DNA from: Taeniopygia guttata | Taxonomy: Eukaryota; Chordata; Aves; Passeriformes; Estrildidae | Length of the DNA: 64,000 nt | Direction: 5' to 3' | NCBI RefSeq assembly: GCF_048771995.1 | Contig: NC_133063.1 | Span: 15,542,063-15,606,062 of the forward strand | In this document: positions 27,477-37,600 of the stretch, in pieces | How positions within the stretch are numbered: position 1 is the first letter of the stretch | Layout: the number at the start of each line of letters is the position of its first letter | Position numbers and translations under genes: made by a program | The notes under the pieces: model-generated | Database searches by the model: none | What the model was told of the DNA's origin: nothing | What the model saw: the letters and a program-made list of their open reading frames with translations, nothing else

Positions 27477-27918
27477 CAGTCATCCTCTCCGAGAGCGATC
27501 CTTTTGAACGTCTTGTGCAGCACCCGGTAATCCCGCATTGCCTGGGTGTGGGCAGCCGGCTGCTGCGCCAGGTGATGGAAGAGACTGTATGTCCTACCCA
27601 TTCTTACATCTGGGGGTAAATTGATGTCCTGAGGAAACCTCCGGTTACCCACAATGAAGTGCTGGAGGCATTTTTGTCACAAACATATATGCAGGCTGTC
27701 CCTGATATCCGTCAGTCGCTCCCGGAGATGTCCCCTGCTCCACGATGACACGGGCATGGCAATGAGCAGGTGCATGACAATGGTCTTCATGGTGTAGGTG
27801 GAGAAGCTGAAGCCCAGAACAAGATGGGAGAAGAACTGAAGGCATTTGAGGTGCGAGCTGTCAGGGGGGGCCTGCCTGGCAATGTACTTGAAGAACTCAG
27901 CCTCTGCCACAGCGTAAT
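27477..27918 (-). pseudogene. ITPRIPL1-like C-terminal fragment A (unit 1)
   Basis: Minus-strand reading from YAVAEAEFFKYIARQAPPDS to a natural-looking end GEDD and TGA at 27477-27479. It aligns with residues about 375-515 of the 519-aa gene in this unit but is clearly diverged, so it is a different, older family member. One in-frame TGA lies after SLHICL. Its 5' side is cut off and joined directly to an LTR piece at about 27918. It has no N-terminal half and is not a working gene. Confidence 0.82.
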
Positions 27919-28085
27919 ACAACTAATCACCTTACTTTGTAGCCGCAACATCCAAGCCTGCACCACAGCCTGTTAACTACATATCCAATTATAACTTGTT
28001 ACTTGTATCAACAACAACCCTTTTTATACAGACATTGTTAACAACATTGCCCAAAAGTTTAAATTTGCTTTTTTTGTTCATAACA
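27918..28085 (-). mobile_element. Partial LTR between fragment A and the ITPRIPL1-like gene (unit 1)
   Basis: Matches the last ~170 plus-strand bases (LTR 5' end on the minus strand) of the LTR at 34147-34809, ending ttcataaca. It abuts fragment A on its left. Copies at 40094-40261 and 52260-52427. Confidence 0.8.
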
Positions 28086-28246
28086 ACACTGTTGCTGCTG
28101 CTGATGGCAGAGTGCTGCTGCGCAGAAGCTTTATATCGTCTCTTTCTGTATCCCACGTTCCTTCCCCTCTCTTTTCCTCGGGGACGTGAGGTAGTTTTCT
28201 GCTACTGCCTGTGAAGCCCACAAGCACATACGCATGATCACCTCTT

Positions 28247-29806
28247 TCATGAGCCAATGAGCAGCACACTTGCGAGCTGACGCCGAATATCCTGGTACTC
28301 GCTCATCGCCTGAGAGTGGGCAGCTGGACACCGTGCCAGCTGATGGAAGAGATTGGGTGGCTCAGCTGCTGCAATGTCCAGGGGCAAGCTAATCTCCTGA
28401 GGCAATCTCTTGTTGCCTATGATAAAGTGGTTAAGGCATTTCTCCTCCAGAGAGCAGCGCAGGTTCACACTGATATCTCGCATGCGCTGCAAGAAATACT
28501 TCCTGCGCCATTGTGACACGGGGAGACCGTTCAGGAGATGCATGACGATGGTCTTCAGGGTGTAGTTGGAAAAGCCTGTGCCCAGCAGAAGGCGGCAGAA
28601 AAGCTGCAGACATCTCAGGTGCAAACTGTCGGGGGGGGCCTTCCTGGCAATGTGCATGAAGAACTTCACCTCTGCCACAGCATAAGTCTCAGGCCATAGA
28701 GTGCTTGGGGTGCGTGTTTCCCTAGGCTGGCTGCTCACGAATATGTCAGAGCCACCTCTCCGCACCCCGAACAGGATCTCAATCCTGAAGCTTTCTCCGC
28801 CACTGATCGCCTTGAATTGGCAGGAGTGTGTGGAGGGCAGCGGGATTAAATTCCGGTTTTGTAACTGAGGCAAAGGTGGCATGATTGCTTTCACCAGTTG
28901 CTGGAACCAGCGGGCAGTTTTCTGCACGTCCAGGTAGGAGTCGGTGCACAGGGTGTCTAGGAGGCTGGGATCCTGATTGCTCCTCAGCTCCTCCTCGGGG
29001 TTGTGCAGGAAGCACAGCATGTTCTCACCCTGCTGCTGCCTCGTGCAGGTGCACTCCAGCTGCACGCGGACACGGAAGTTCCTCACGTGCCTCTGCCCCT
29101 CACCGTCCAGCTCCAGGTGGAAGCTGTGGCCTCGGGGAGGAGTCATGGGTATGAGCACACGGTACACGACATCCTGCTCCCAGGGACTCCAACCTTCAAA
29201 GGCACTGCCCACCCCGATGGGTCGGTGCAGGACTGGGTAGAAACTGTCAAACAAGACATGCCCAAAGTAAATTGTATAATCGTCCATCAGGTCAGTTATC
29301 CACTCACAGACTCTCTGCAGGTCCTCTACAGGCCCCTCTATGCGCTCCATTATATCTTGTCCAACACGATCGTCAACATTGTCTTCTTCTTCTTGGACTA
29401 CATTTGCAACATCATTGTCATTGTTGTTTTCTGCAAGTGCAGCCCCATTGGCAACATCATTTCCATCATTGTCATCTTCATTTCCAGCAACATTGCCAAC
29501 TTCCTCTTCATTTGCACCATGGTTTTCTTCTTCATTCTCCTCTCTCCTCAGGCTGCTTTTCCACCCAATAATCCACAGCACCAAGACCAGGGCCAGGAGC
29601 ACAGCAACAGCTAAGAGCTGCAAGTGTGGCATCTTCTTCTGGGAGAGCTGCTCCACCTGCTGCTCCAGCCGAAGCCTCTCCCATTCCAAGTACTTTGCAC
29701 GCGCTTCCATGCGCCAATGTGTTTCCTCATCCAAACCATCACCCACGGGCGGCGGGTACTGGATGAGACCTTGCAAGAGCGCGAACAGGAACACGACTGG
29801 ATCCAT
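28247..29806 (-). CDS. ITPRIPL1: ITPRIPL1-like protein, 519 aa (array unit 1)
   Basis: Member of the inositol 1,4,5-trisphosphate receptor-interacting protein-like family; molecular role poorly known. Start chosen at MDPVVFLFALLQGL (29806), in a strong Kozak context (accatgg) three bases after a splice acceptor; the open frame 45 codons further upstream is intron. Order: hydrophobic N-terminus 1-16 (signal-like), possible coiled coil 30-57 (ARAKYLEWERLRLEQQ), membrane helix about 62-82 (LLAVAVLLALVLVLWIIGW), acidic Asn/Asp/Glu-rich stretch 89-148, then the ITPRIP/Mab-21-like domain about 150-519. Family signatures include GSAFEGWSPWEQDVVY, ECTCTRQQQ, GSDIFVSSQ, YAVAEVKFFMHIARKAPPDS and GFSNYTLKTIVMHLL. 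Length is in the family range. The coding exon has no intron, as usual for the family. No breaks seen. Confidence 0.93.
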   Translation of the reverse strand: MDPVVFLFALLQGLIQYPPPVGDGLDEETHWRMEARAKYLEWERLRLEQQVEQLSQKKMPHLQLLAVAVLLALVLVLWIIGWKSSLRREENEEENHGANEEEVGNVAGNEDDNDGNDVANGAALAENNNDNDVANVVQEEEDNVDDRVGQDIMERIEGPVEDLQRVCEWITDLMDDYTIYFGHVLFDSFYPVLHRPIGVGSAFEGWSPWEQDVVYRVLIPMTPPRGHSFHLELDGEGQRHVRNFRVRVQLECTCTRQQQGENMLCFLHNPEEELRSNQDPSLLDTLCTDSYLDVQKTARWFQQLVKAIMPPLPQLQNRNLIPLPSTHSCQFKAISGGESFRIEILFGVRRGGSDIFVSSQPRETRTPSTLWPETYAVAEVKFFMHIARKAPPDSLHLRCLQLFCRLLLGTGFSNYTLKTIVMHLLNGLPVSQWRRKYFLQRMRDISVNLRCSLEEKCLNHFIIGNKRLPQEISLPLDIAAAEPPNLFHQLARCPAAHSQAMSEYQDIRRQLASVLLIGS

Positions 29807-29809
29807 GGT

Positions 29810-30113
29810 CTGCAGGAGGAGGGAGAGAAGGCCTTGAGTGGGGAAGGGAGGGCGGGAACTACTGCTTGCTGCAGGGAGGACAGGATGCTCAGGGTTCTGG
29901 GCGCAGGAAGGACAGGGCCCCAGACAGCTGGCAGGCAGCAAGGGCTATCCCAGTGCCCCTGGAGCTGCAGCAGCAGCAGCAGCCCTGTGGCCTGCCCAAG
30001 GCTCTCCCATGAGGGGCTGTCCCTGCCTGCAGGGGGAGAAGCCAGCCCCGGTTGCAGCGTTTCTGCCCCAGCCCTTGTCCCCAGCCCAGCCTCCCCGCCG
30101 TGTGTGTACTCAC
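29810..30113 (-). other. 5' UTR intron of the ITPRIPL1-like gene (unit 1)
   Basis: On the minus strand the donor is aagcg|gtgagtac at 30113 and the acceptor is cctcctgcag ending at 29810, 3 bases before the ATG. It contains a short CAG/CTG run near 29970 that differs in length between units. Copies at 41986-42292 and 54152-54455. Confidence 0.75.
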
Positions 30114-30240
30114 CGCTTGCCCAAGCAATAGAGGGCCAGCGTTAACCTGCTGGGGCCTTTTATTGCTTCCCCCTCTGTGACACGTCCCCTGTGATGTCAC
30201 AGGTGCCAGAGCGCATCACAGACCAGCCAACCCCACCCTT
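30114..30240 (-). promoter_or_regulatory. Promoter and 5' UTR exon of the ITPRIPL1-like gene (unit 1)
   Basis: Minus strand: a TATA-like caataaaag (30157-30165) lies about 45 bases upstream of the 5' splice site, placing the start site near 30130 and making a very short non-coding first exon. Further upstream is a perfect palindrome-like ctgtgacatcacag (30189-30202) around a CRE-like TGACATCA, next to gacgtgtcac. CRE-type sites are common in germ-cell promoters; expression here is inference. Confidence 0.6.
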
Positions 30241-30465
30241 TGTCCCCTCAGCCAACTCCTCCCTCAGGAACTCAGAAAGGCCCTGGTGCACTGCTTAAGG
30301 CTGCTTTTGAGGGAAGCTTCTTCAAATAACTCCCATTGTTCTCTCTTTTGGATTTATTTTCATCTGCCTTCCACTCACAATCTCATAGATATCCCTGTTG
30401 GAAGGCGCCCTTGAGGATCATTGAGTCTAAGCTTTGACTCCTCACGGGTTGAGCTACACTCAGAT

Positions 30466-30740
30466 CTCAGAATCAGAGTGGTTGAAAAAGTCCCTGAAGA
30501 TCCCACAGTGGGACCGCGAACCTAACACTGCCTACTCCTTTAAGAAATTGAGTCCTCAAATATTCCATGCCTTTTCAATCCCTTCAAGAGTGGGGACTCA
30601 GCTATTTCCCTAGGCAGCCACTTTCCACACTTGATAGTACTTTTGATGAAAGCAGTTTTTCTAAAATCCAATCTAAACATCTATATCTGATGCAACGTGA
30701 GGTCATTTTCCTTGTTCTTATTGCTTGTTTCCTTGTGTCA
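30466..30740 (-). mobile_element. Old CR1 3' part, minus orientation, split by an insertion (unit 1)
   Basis: Reversed CR1 3' UTR text, e.g. the aaaatccaatctaaacatct block. The CR1 match resumes at about 31390-31505 (ggctacaacctcccttcagg), so the ~650 bases between are an insertion. Copies at about 42645-42919 and 54808-55082. Confidence 0.75.
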
Positions 30741-30744
30741 CTGG

Positions 30745-31389
30745 ACAAGTGGGATGTTCAGACATGCCCATTGTTAGCCAAAGATTTTGTCAACAGTTCA
30801 TGTTTAAGAAATCACTCTGGCCCGCAAGTTCTAAAGATCAAATCTATTTATAAAATGAATTATTTATTAAATAAACAAGAGATAATAGATGAAAGATCTC
30901 GGAGTTACTTACTACTCAGTATAAAACTAAAAGGTACTAGACGTAGATTAAACCATAACAAACAATGTACAACATGAAGGTATCTATAGGAAAGCTTGTC
31001 AAAGAAACAGGAGTCAAATCTTACACACCACAGTGATGATGATGATAATTATTTGGATGTCTTTCACTTAACCTCCTCAGCAGTAATTGCAAAACAAGTG
31101 TCCTTGTCCACAAGAGAAACACCACACATTTCCAGAGAAATGTATAGAAAATTTCTGCTTTGTGAAAGTTTGGTATGGCTTTTTAGAGTTATAAAGTGAG
31201 GTGCCTGTCAGTGAGAAATCCAGCTTGTCTTTCCAGCTCTCACTTTAACAGTAAGATGTTTCTTGGCAGCTGGGAGATGCCAGCCCGCTGTTAGCCCCAC
31301 AGTGGCAAAAGAATTCACTGCAAGACTGTTATTCCTGTTTGAATTACCTGTCCAGGTAACAAACCACAGATCAGCTCTTGAGCAGAATG
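30745..31389. repeat. Unidentified insertion inside a CR1 (unit 1)
   Basis: Sequence of unknown family lying between two halves of one CR1. A plus-strand open frame over its left part (30567-30977) begins in CR1 DNA and is probably chance. Copies at about 42924-43568 and 55087-55731. Confidence 0.45.
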
Positions 31390-31505
31390 AGATGCCCTGC
31401 CACACCTGGGAGAAGAAATCAATCCCCACCCGGCTACAACCTCCCTTCAGGGAGCTGTAGGGAACTGTAAGGTCCCTCTGAGGCGCTTTTTCTCTCTGCT
31501 AAACA
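31390..31505 (-). mobile_element. Second half of the split CR1 (unit 1)
   Basis: Continues the CR1 from 30740 after the insertion. Copies at about 43569-43684 and 55732-55847. Confidence 0.7.
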
Positions 31506-31527
31506 CCCCCACTATTGCAGCGGGCAG

Positions 31528-31989
31528 TGTTCTGAGTGCCATGACCTTTCTGAGGAAGCCTCACAAAACACCTCGCCGTCTGTGCTCACACCGGGTGATT
31601 TCAGCTCTTTTATGATCCAGGCGACGCAGAAGAAGAGACGGGGTCTTTGTGGGGACTTCCAAGGTGAGCCTTTATTGAGCTTCTTCCTTGAGATGGTCCA
31701 GGGACAAAGAGCCACTCAGGCTGGGAAAGCAGGGATTTACACAGGGATCTTGAGGGGCGGGACAGAACACTAGGGCCAACGGGATGAGGGCACAGGGGTG
31801 GAGTGAGAGGGAAGGGCCAATGGGATACATTAAATCTGCATGTCACAACAAGGCATGCTGGGAGAAGCCTTTATCCTCAACCTAAGTGGGTATGGCTTGA
31901 GAGGTTTTCCCTCCAGGGGAGTGCTGTGGATTCTTTCCCTCTTGGCCCACCAGCCTCCACACCCCACTTCCCTCAGCCCTCTTTCATCA
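31528..31989 (-). mobile_element. Solo LTR, ERVK-like (unit 1)
   Basis: On the minus strand it begins TGATGAAAG and ends CAGAACA; an AATAAA signal (ctcaataaaggctcac) is followed by a U5 rich in C and T, as in avian ERVK-type LTRs. No coding region beside it. Copies at 43707-44168 and 55870-56331. Intact in outline as a solo LTR. Confidence 0.65.
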
Positions 31990-32104
31990 GACTTGTGCTC
32001 TTATAGAAGTGTTTCTAATAAAAAGGACTAGCATTTGTGGACATCAATGCCCTTCAAACTACATGCTCAGGGGCCCTTCTTAATTAGTTCCTGAGCTTGC
32101 TCTC

Positions 32105-32864
32105 CTACAACCCTTGGGAGTAGCTCTGCGGACAGTTTTTTCCATAACACCTAAGATTTTTTTTACTCAAGCACTTCTTGATTACTGTGCCCAAGACAGC
32201 ATCAATCACCACTTCACCCACAAGAACATCTCTACAGACAAACTCCAGGTCTAGGAGGGCACTTTTCCTAGTTGGCTCCCACAGTACCCATGTCAAAAAG
32301 CTACTTTCAGTGTGTACTTCCAGAATTTTCTGGGCTTGTTCAGCTCTTCCCTGTGATGTCTCCATTTGCAGCTAAGAAGTTGAGGTGCACCATGAGTATG
32401 ACTTTGTGTGACTGATCAAGAGATTTCCTTTCATTCCTTAGAGCATTATCCACCAGTGTCATCATCCTGGCTCAGTGATCCCTTAGAGACTGAGTGAAGC
32501 TCACAGAGGGAATAGATTGTCTCACAAAAGGGATGGCAGACAGTGTCCAAGTGTGCTTTTACTCTAGAGGAAAGGTGTGGCAGCAATTCCCCCTGCTGAT
32601 TGAGCAGTGCCTTCTCCATGTCCTGCATGCTCGGGTCTGTGTCAGATTTTGCCCAGGCAGTGTCTAAGGATGGGTAGCTCCTCCATACAGACCCCAGTGA
32701 ACACAAGGAGGAATCTTAGCGATGCCTCTTGCACGGTCCCTGACCAGCTGCAGCTGCCAGCAAGAATTTCTGGGTCCATCTAAAATGGTCACCCTGGCTG
32801 TGACAGTGTTAGAGGAAAGGGGGATGAAAGCCATCTTCGTAGCCGCTGAAGTGTGACGACCCAT
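32105..32864 (-). pseudogene. Unrecognised coding-like block, broken (unit 1)
   Basis: Three minus-strand open frames lie in a row: 32664-32864 (starts MGRHTSAATKMAFIPLSS), 32446-32706 (includes DTDPSMQDMEKALLNQQGEL) and 32105-32365 (includes LEFVCRDVLVGEVVIDAVLG). Composition looks protein-like and the frames follow one another, which suggests one decayed gene or exon string. I do not recognise the family. A 9-base difference removes three residues near 32260 in units 2 and 3 without shifting the frame. Copies at 44284-45034 and 56447-57197. Confidence 0.4.
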
Positions 32865-33791
32865 GCTTAAGGGGAAGGAAGCGCTGAAGATTTGCGATCC
32901 AAATGAGTAACAAAAGTCAGGGGGTCCACAATCAGAAAACTTTATTACCTAACTACACACTGGGCTTGGAAATCAATATGTTAGTCCCCTGACATGAGCA
33001 CAAGGCAGTGGGTTGTGGATAAAGGGGTAGGGTTAAAGGGAAGAGAAGAAAAAGAGGGAGAGATGAATTAAAGAAAGAGAGAAAGAAAAAGACAAAGAAG
33101 AAAAGAGAGACAAAAAAAGAACACCCGTCCTGGTTCCAGTGTTGATCCAGTTAATGGAATGTCAATCCTGGCTGCAGTGCCAATCCTGGCAATAATCCTG
33201 AGTTCAGCATCAATCCAGCTGTGCTGGTCTGGTCTATGAGATGTCCAGGGTCCTGAGGGCACTTTCCAGGCTTGGGGGTTACCTTTTTATCGACAGGTTT
33301 CTCTGCCCTAAACACAGGTTTCCCACTTTCTATGTCAATTAATTACCATGTACAGTCTTTTCTTTCAGGCCTTCCTGGACATGGGGCAGAGGGCTTTGGT
33401 GCTTTTTGAGGGTCTTAATCCTACTCTATAGTCCACGCTCTCTTCTTGGCCTTATTCTTGTGCTTATGCTGTACTGTGCTGTGGCTCTTTCTCACTGAAA
33501 AGTGCTGCCCTATTTCCGCCTGGCCCCCCTTCTCCAGCCATATCTTGGTCTTTCTCACAGCATTTTAATACCAGCAGTCCTTGGCTATTACCAACAGTTC
33601 CTGGTTGGCTCCACTGCCATACAATTATCAATGTTAGAGACTCACTCATTGCTCCCTTATATTCTGAGAATCAAGAGCTCAAAAGGTCTCCCTTTGGACA
33701 CTTTACAGTTGCAACAGAGTGGGATTTAGTCATAGGAATGTTCCATCATTCAGGTCTTTTCTCTGTAACTTTGTTTGAAGGTTTGTCAACA
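32852..33791 (-). mobile_element. LTR-like fossil, minus orientation (unit 1)
   Basis: On the minus strand a TATA-like cgataaaaaggtaac (near 33285) is followed by a purine/pyrimidine-biased tract and an AATAAA-type signal (gtaataaagttttc) near 32945, ending GGTCGTCACA. Limits and family uncertain. Copies at about 45022-45961 and 57185-58124. Confidence 0.45.
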
Positions 33792-34146
33792 AGAATATTA
33801 TTCCACTTGGGTTCTTAGTCAAAAAAAGTCAGCAAAGAAAAATAAATCAGCAAAGAAAAATAATTTTCCAAGGCTGTTCATTAAAAAAAAAAGAAAAAAA
33901 ATTGCACTAGTTAGACACCTGTTAGTTCCTGGGAACAAAGAATGTTTCTGATACATTCAAAAGGAGCTTAATATAAATGGAGTTTGTCAAGGCTTAGGCC
34001 TAATGAGGGTTTCTCAGATTGTAGTGCAGCCAGGGGCAAGGGGAGTCCATCACCACAATCCGCCCTGCAATGGAAGTCAGCTTCTCTGGGCCTCCACACG
34101 GTAGTCATCTCTGGATGCTGTGCTGGGGAGACTGCCAAGACAACCC
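33792..34146. other. A-rich stretch, no recognised content (unit 1)
   Basis: Contains two direct copies of tcagcaaagaaaaataa (33830-33865) and A-runs. Nothing else recognised. Same in units 2 and 3. Confidence 0.4.
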
Positions 34147-34809
34147 TGTTATGGACAGGCTTACAACGAAAACTTCAAAGTAACAAAAAAAAGCAGGCCA
34201 GTTAATTACAAACAAGTAAGCCTGTTTATTACAGACAGAACAACTGGAAGCCAAAGCCTCCGACTAGTCCGGAGACTGTTTCAACAATTTAGTAATTGTA
34301 CACCTAGGGGCATTTCTAAGGATACCAGCTCCAAGCAAAGACCTGGGTGTCACACACCCCAGGCCTTTTAAAGTCTCTCTCTTCTTCCCTTACTGGGGCG
34401 CTCAGGATCCGTGCTGTGATCGGTTTCTTTTTCTGTTGCTGATTGGCCCATAAGCTGGTGCAATCATTTTGAGATTCTTGCTTCTTATTGGCTGGTCTCT
34501 CCTCCAGTCTTAATCCAAGCTGTGGCTGTGCTCTACGATGGTATACTTCTAGAAGCTTCTCTGCCCCCCCTCCACAAAGATTGGCATTTCCTCCCTGGTT
34601 CCAGTCCCCTTTCAGGTGTATACAACAGTATTGATCTCTAATACAACTAATCACCTTACTTTGTAGCCACAACATCCAAGCCTGCACCACACCCTGTTAA
34701 CTACTTATCCAATTATAACTTGTTACTTGTATCAACAACAACCCTTTTTATACAGACATTGTTAACAACATTGCCCAAAAGTTTAAATTTTTATTTTTTG
34801 TTCATAACA
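34147..34809 (-). mobile_element. Solo LTR, full length (unit 1)
   Basis: Plus-strand ends tgttatggacagg and gttcataaca form TG...CA inverted termini; on the minus strand CCAAT-like boxes, a TTTAAAAG box and an AATAAA-type signal lie in LTR order. Same family as 19219-19948 and identical in its right part to 27918-28085. It looks whole as a solo LTR. Confidence 0.78.
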
Positions 34810-34970
34810 ACACTGTAGCTGCTGCTGATGGCAGAGTGCTGCTGCGCAGAAGCTTTATATCTTCTCTTTCTGTATCCCACATTCCCCTCTCTTTTCCTCG
34901 GGGACGTGAGGTGGTTTTCTGCTACTGCCTGTGAAGCCCACAAGCACAGCTGTACGCATGATCACCTCTT

Positions 34971-35342
34971 TCAGCAGCCAATGAGCAGCACACTTGCGAG
35001 CTGACGCCGAACATCCTGGTACTCGCTCATCGCCCGAGAGTGGGCAGCTGGACACCGTGCCAGCTGATGGAAGAGATTGGGTGGCTCAGCTGCTGCAATG
35101 TCCAGGGGCAAGCTAATCTCCTGAGGCAATCTCTTGTTGCCTATGATAAAGTGGTTAAGGCATTTCTCCTCCAGAGAGCAGCGCAGGTTCACACTGATAT
35201 CTCGCATGCGCTGCAAGAAATACCTCCTGCGCCATTGTGACACGGGGAGACTGTTCAGGAGGTGCATGACGATGGTCTTCAGGGTGTAGGTGGAAAAGCC
35301 TGTGCCCAGCAGAAGGCGGCAGAAAAGCTGCAGACATCTCAG
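34971..35342 (-). pseudogene. ITPRIPL1-like C-terminal fragment B (unit 1)
   Basis: Minus-strand frame of 123 residues, from LRCLQLFCRLLLGTGFSTYT to LLIGC and a stop, nearly identical to residues 397-519 of the intact gene in the same unit. Its 3' flank is also the same, including the LTR end, so it is a copy of the gene's 3' end plus flank. At 35342 it joins unrelated DNA, which adds 19 unrelated residues starting MTLFDCSEVSCRLQ. Without the N-terminal membrane part and most of the domain it is probably not functional. Confidence 0.85.
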
Positions 35343-35655
35343 GTTGACCAACATCTCTTGCAGCCTGCAACTCACCTCAGAGCAGTCAAAGAGTGTCAAT
35401 AAGGACTGGAGGGATCACAGCGTTTTCTGGATGCAGCTCGAACCTTGGCAGAAATAAACCAACCTACAACCCCCTGGCATGAGGCTTTCCCACTACCACT
35501 GGTCCCACCAAAGCCAATTCTCCTGTTCCGAGGCTGAAGGTAGAAGTGAAGATGAGGAGAGTAAAGAGAAAAGCAGCTGCATAAGTTCGAGCACTAGAGT
35601 GAAGTTCCTTTTAATGACTTTATGAAATGACATTACCAAATACTCCTTGGGTTAA
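35343..35655. other. Flank of fragment B, no recognised content (unit 1)
   Basis: A minus-strand donor-like gctctgag|gtgagttg lies near 35360-35376. No gene recognised. Same in units 2 and 3. Confidence 0.4.
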
Positions 35656-36130
35656 AAGTGGCTTCCCATCGCAGTAGTATGGACTTGTTTAGGTTGAAAA
35701 AGATCTCTAAGATTGTAGAGAGTCCACCCACAAACCTGACATTGACAAGTCGACTTTGAAACCATGTCCTCAGGTGCCACATCCACACATTCCATAAGAG
35801 TCTCCAGACATGACAATATCATTAATTCCACGGGCAGCCATGACAACTCTTAACAACCTTTTCAGAGGAGAAATTTGTCCTTAATACCCAATCTAAGCCC
35901 CCCCCGACAGAAGTTGAGGCCATTTCCTCTTGTCCTCTCCCTTGTTTCCTGGGAGCAGAGCCTGACCCCCACCTGGGGTGTGGCTCCACACTTCTGTCAG
36001 GGAGTTGTAGAGAACAAGAAAGCCCCCCTGAGCCTCCTCTTCTCCATTCTCAGCCCCTCCAGCTCCCTCAGCTGCTCCTCATCAGACTTAATCACCAGAC
36101 CCTTTCCTGTGCTCAGGCCTTTGCCGCCAC
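35656..36130 (-). mobile_element. CR1 3' part, minus orientation (unit 1)
   Basis: Reversed CR1 3' UTR, with text like ttgaggccatttcctcttgt and tcagggagttgtagagaaca. Copies at about 47826-48300 and 59989-60463. Confidence 0.85.
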
Positions 36131-36884
36131 TGCTTTGGGACCTGTTGCAGCATTCCACACTCCACACAGGCATGTTTTTATCTAACCCTTTCTTGCTCTG
36201 AGTGAAAGATTAACCCCTTTTCTTTGCAGTGACCTAACTTGCAGTCTGATTGCTGGCTCTGCTTGTTTACTTCCCTTTTGCATCACCCTCACAAAAGAAG
36301 AAGTCACCATACTAAAGAAACTGCTGCTAGAGGGGAGTAGAGAAAGTCAGCAAGTACTTTGTGAGCAATTCCCATCCTTTATTCATCAGTGCGTATGATT
36401 TGGGCTAGCCAAACAGTTGGAAATGGTTGTTTCCCTCTTCCCCTGCTCAGGGTGCTTTAACAAGGGAAGACTGATGTTCTGGAGAGGGGAAGTGCGTCCG
36501 CAGCCATTCACTTGTTATGATTCTCCAGGGCCAGAGTGGAATACATAAACCTCTGGCTCCAGCTAGAGGCCACTCATGGCTGGGTTTCTAAGCAGAACAG
36601 ATCTCTCTTTATGAAGTATCACTCTGCTCCGTTAAGGTGTGTGGTACAATAGGCCCAGTATCTCATAGGGAACAAGAAGACAAGAGAATAGAGAAATTGC
36701 TGCTTCCCGGGAAGTGGCTGAACATTGCTCGTCTATGAGAAGTAGAGAATAAATGTTTTTTCTCCTTTACTTCTGCATGCACAAACTCAATTTTTTCACT
36801 TCAATTAACAGCCTTATCTCAACTGACTACTTGTTTTCCATTTTATGTTCTCTCCCCTGTCACACTAGGAAAGGGAGTGTGATG
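36131..36884. other. End of unit, no recognised content (unit 1)
   Basis: Unremarkable DNA between two CR1 pieces of opposite orientation. Same in units 2 (48301-49054) and 3 (60464-61217). Confidence 0.4.
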
Positions 36885-37600
36885 GAGTGGCTTAGTGACC
36901 ACCTGGCATTCAGCCAAGGTGAACCCACTACACCCATTCTAAAAAAGGGTAGAAAGGAATACTCTGGAAATGACCAACCCATCAGCCTCATGTCAGTGCC
37001 TCGGAAGATCACGGAACACATCCTCCTTGAAGCTATGCTAAGGCACATGGAGAACAGGGAGGTGATTTGGGACAGCCGAGGGTGAGTCTTGCCCGACCTA
37101 CCCAGTGGCCTTCAATGATGGATCGAGTACATGAAGGGACAAGGGGAAGGCTACAGGTGTCATTTATCTGGACTACCGTAAAGCCTTTGACATGATCCCC
37201 AAAACATTCTCCCTAAATTTGAGAGAGATGGATTTGGTGCCTGGACTGTTGGATGGATAAGAAATTGCATGCATGGTGCTTCCAGAGATCAACAGCTAAG
37301 AGTCAGGATGGACCTCAAAGTTCTGTTCTCTGAGCAATGTCTATTAATATCTTCATTAATCCTGTACACAGAGGTATCCTCAGCAGGTTTGCTGATGTCA
37401 CCAAGCAGCAGCTGACACACCTGAAGAATGGAATGACTACTAAAGAGATGTGATGTGCTTGAGGAGTGGAACCATAGCAGTCTCATGTGGTTTAAAAAGA
37501 TCAAGTATGAGGTGCTGCACCTGAGTCAGGGTAGGTCTCAGGATGCATCCAGGCACAGTCTGGCCCCAGGATGCAAAGAGGATGGGAGTTTCTGCCTGTC
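36885..37600 (+). mobile_element. CR1 LINE coding fragment spanning the unit 1/2 junction
   Basis: Extends further 5' than the copy at 24837, starting around PILKKGRKEYSGNDQPISLM. The element is continuous across the unit border, so the repeat border is defined by the CR1 break at the array edge. Confidence 0.88.

Larger units (their letters stand above)
24837..37008. repeat. Tandem array unit 1 (12.17 kb)
   Basis: First of at least four head-to-tail units. The same landmark (ggaacacatcctccttgaag) recurs at 24841, 37013, 49183 and 61346. This unit starts at the array edge inside a CR1 coding stretch. It differs from unit 2 by small indels: 4 fewer bases at a TGTC microsatellite near 25425, one fewer CAG near 29970, and 9 more bases near 32260, plus scattered substitutions. 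Confidence 0.97.

Noticed and set aside
29003-29614. 203-aa plus-strand frame with hydrophobic runs such as FFFLDYICNIIVIVVF
   Set aside because: It is antisense to the acidic Asn/Asp/Glu-rich stretch of the ITPRIPL1-like gene, which creates false membrane-like segments. The same applies at 41179 and 53345.
29807-29941. Upstream ATG giving a 564-aa ITPRIPL1-like protein
   Set aside because: The extra 45 codons lie in the intron before a good splice acceptor; the downstream ATG has the better context and family-like N-terminus.
30567-30977. 136-aa plus-strand frame repeated in every unit
   Set aside because: Starts in reversed CR1 3' UTR sequence and continues into the unknown insertion; no protein-like conservation visible. 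Its repetition reflects the array only.
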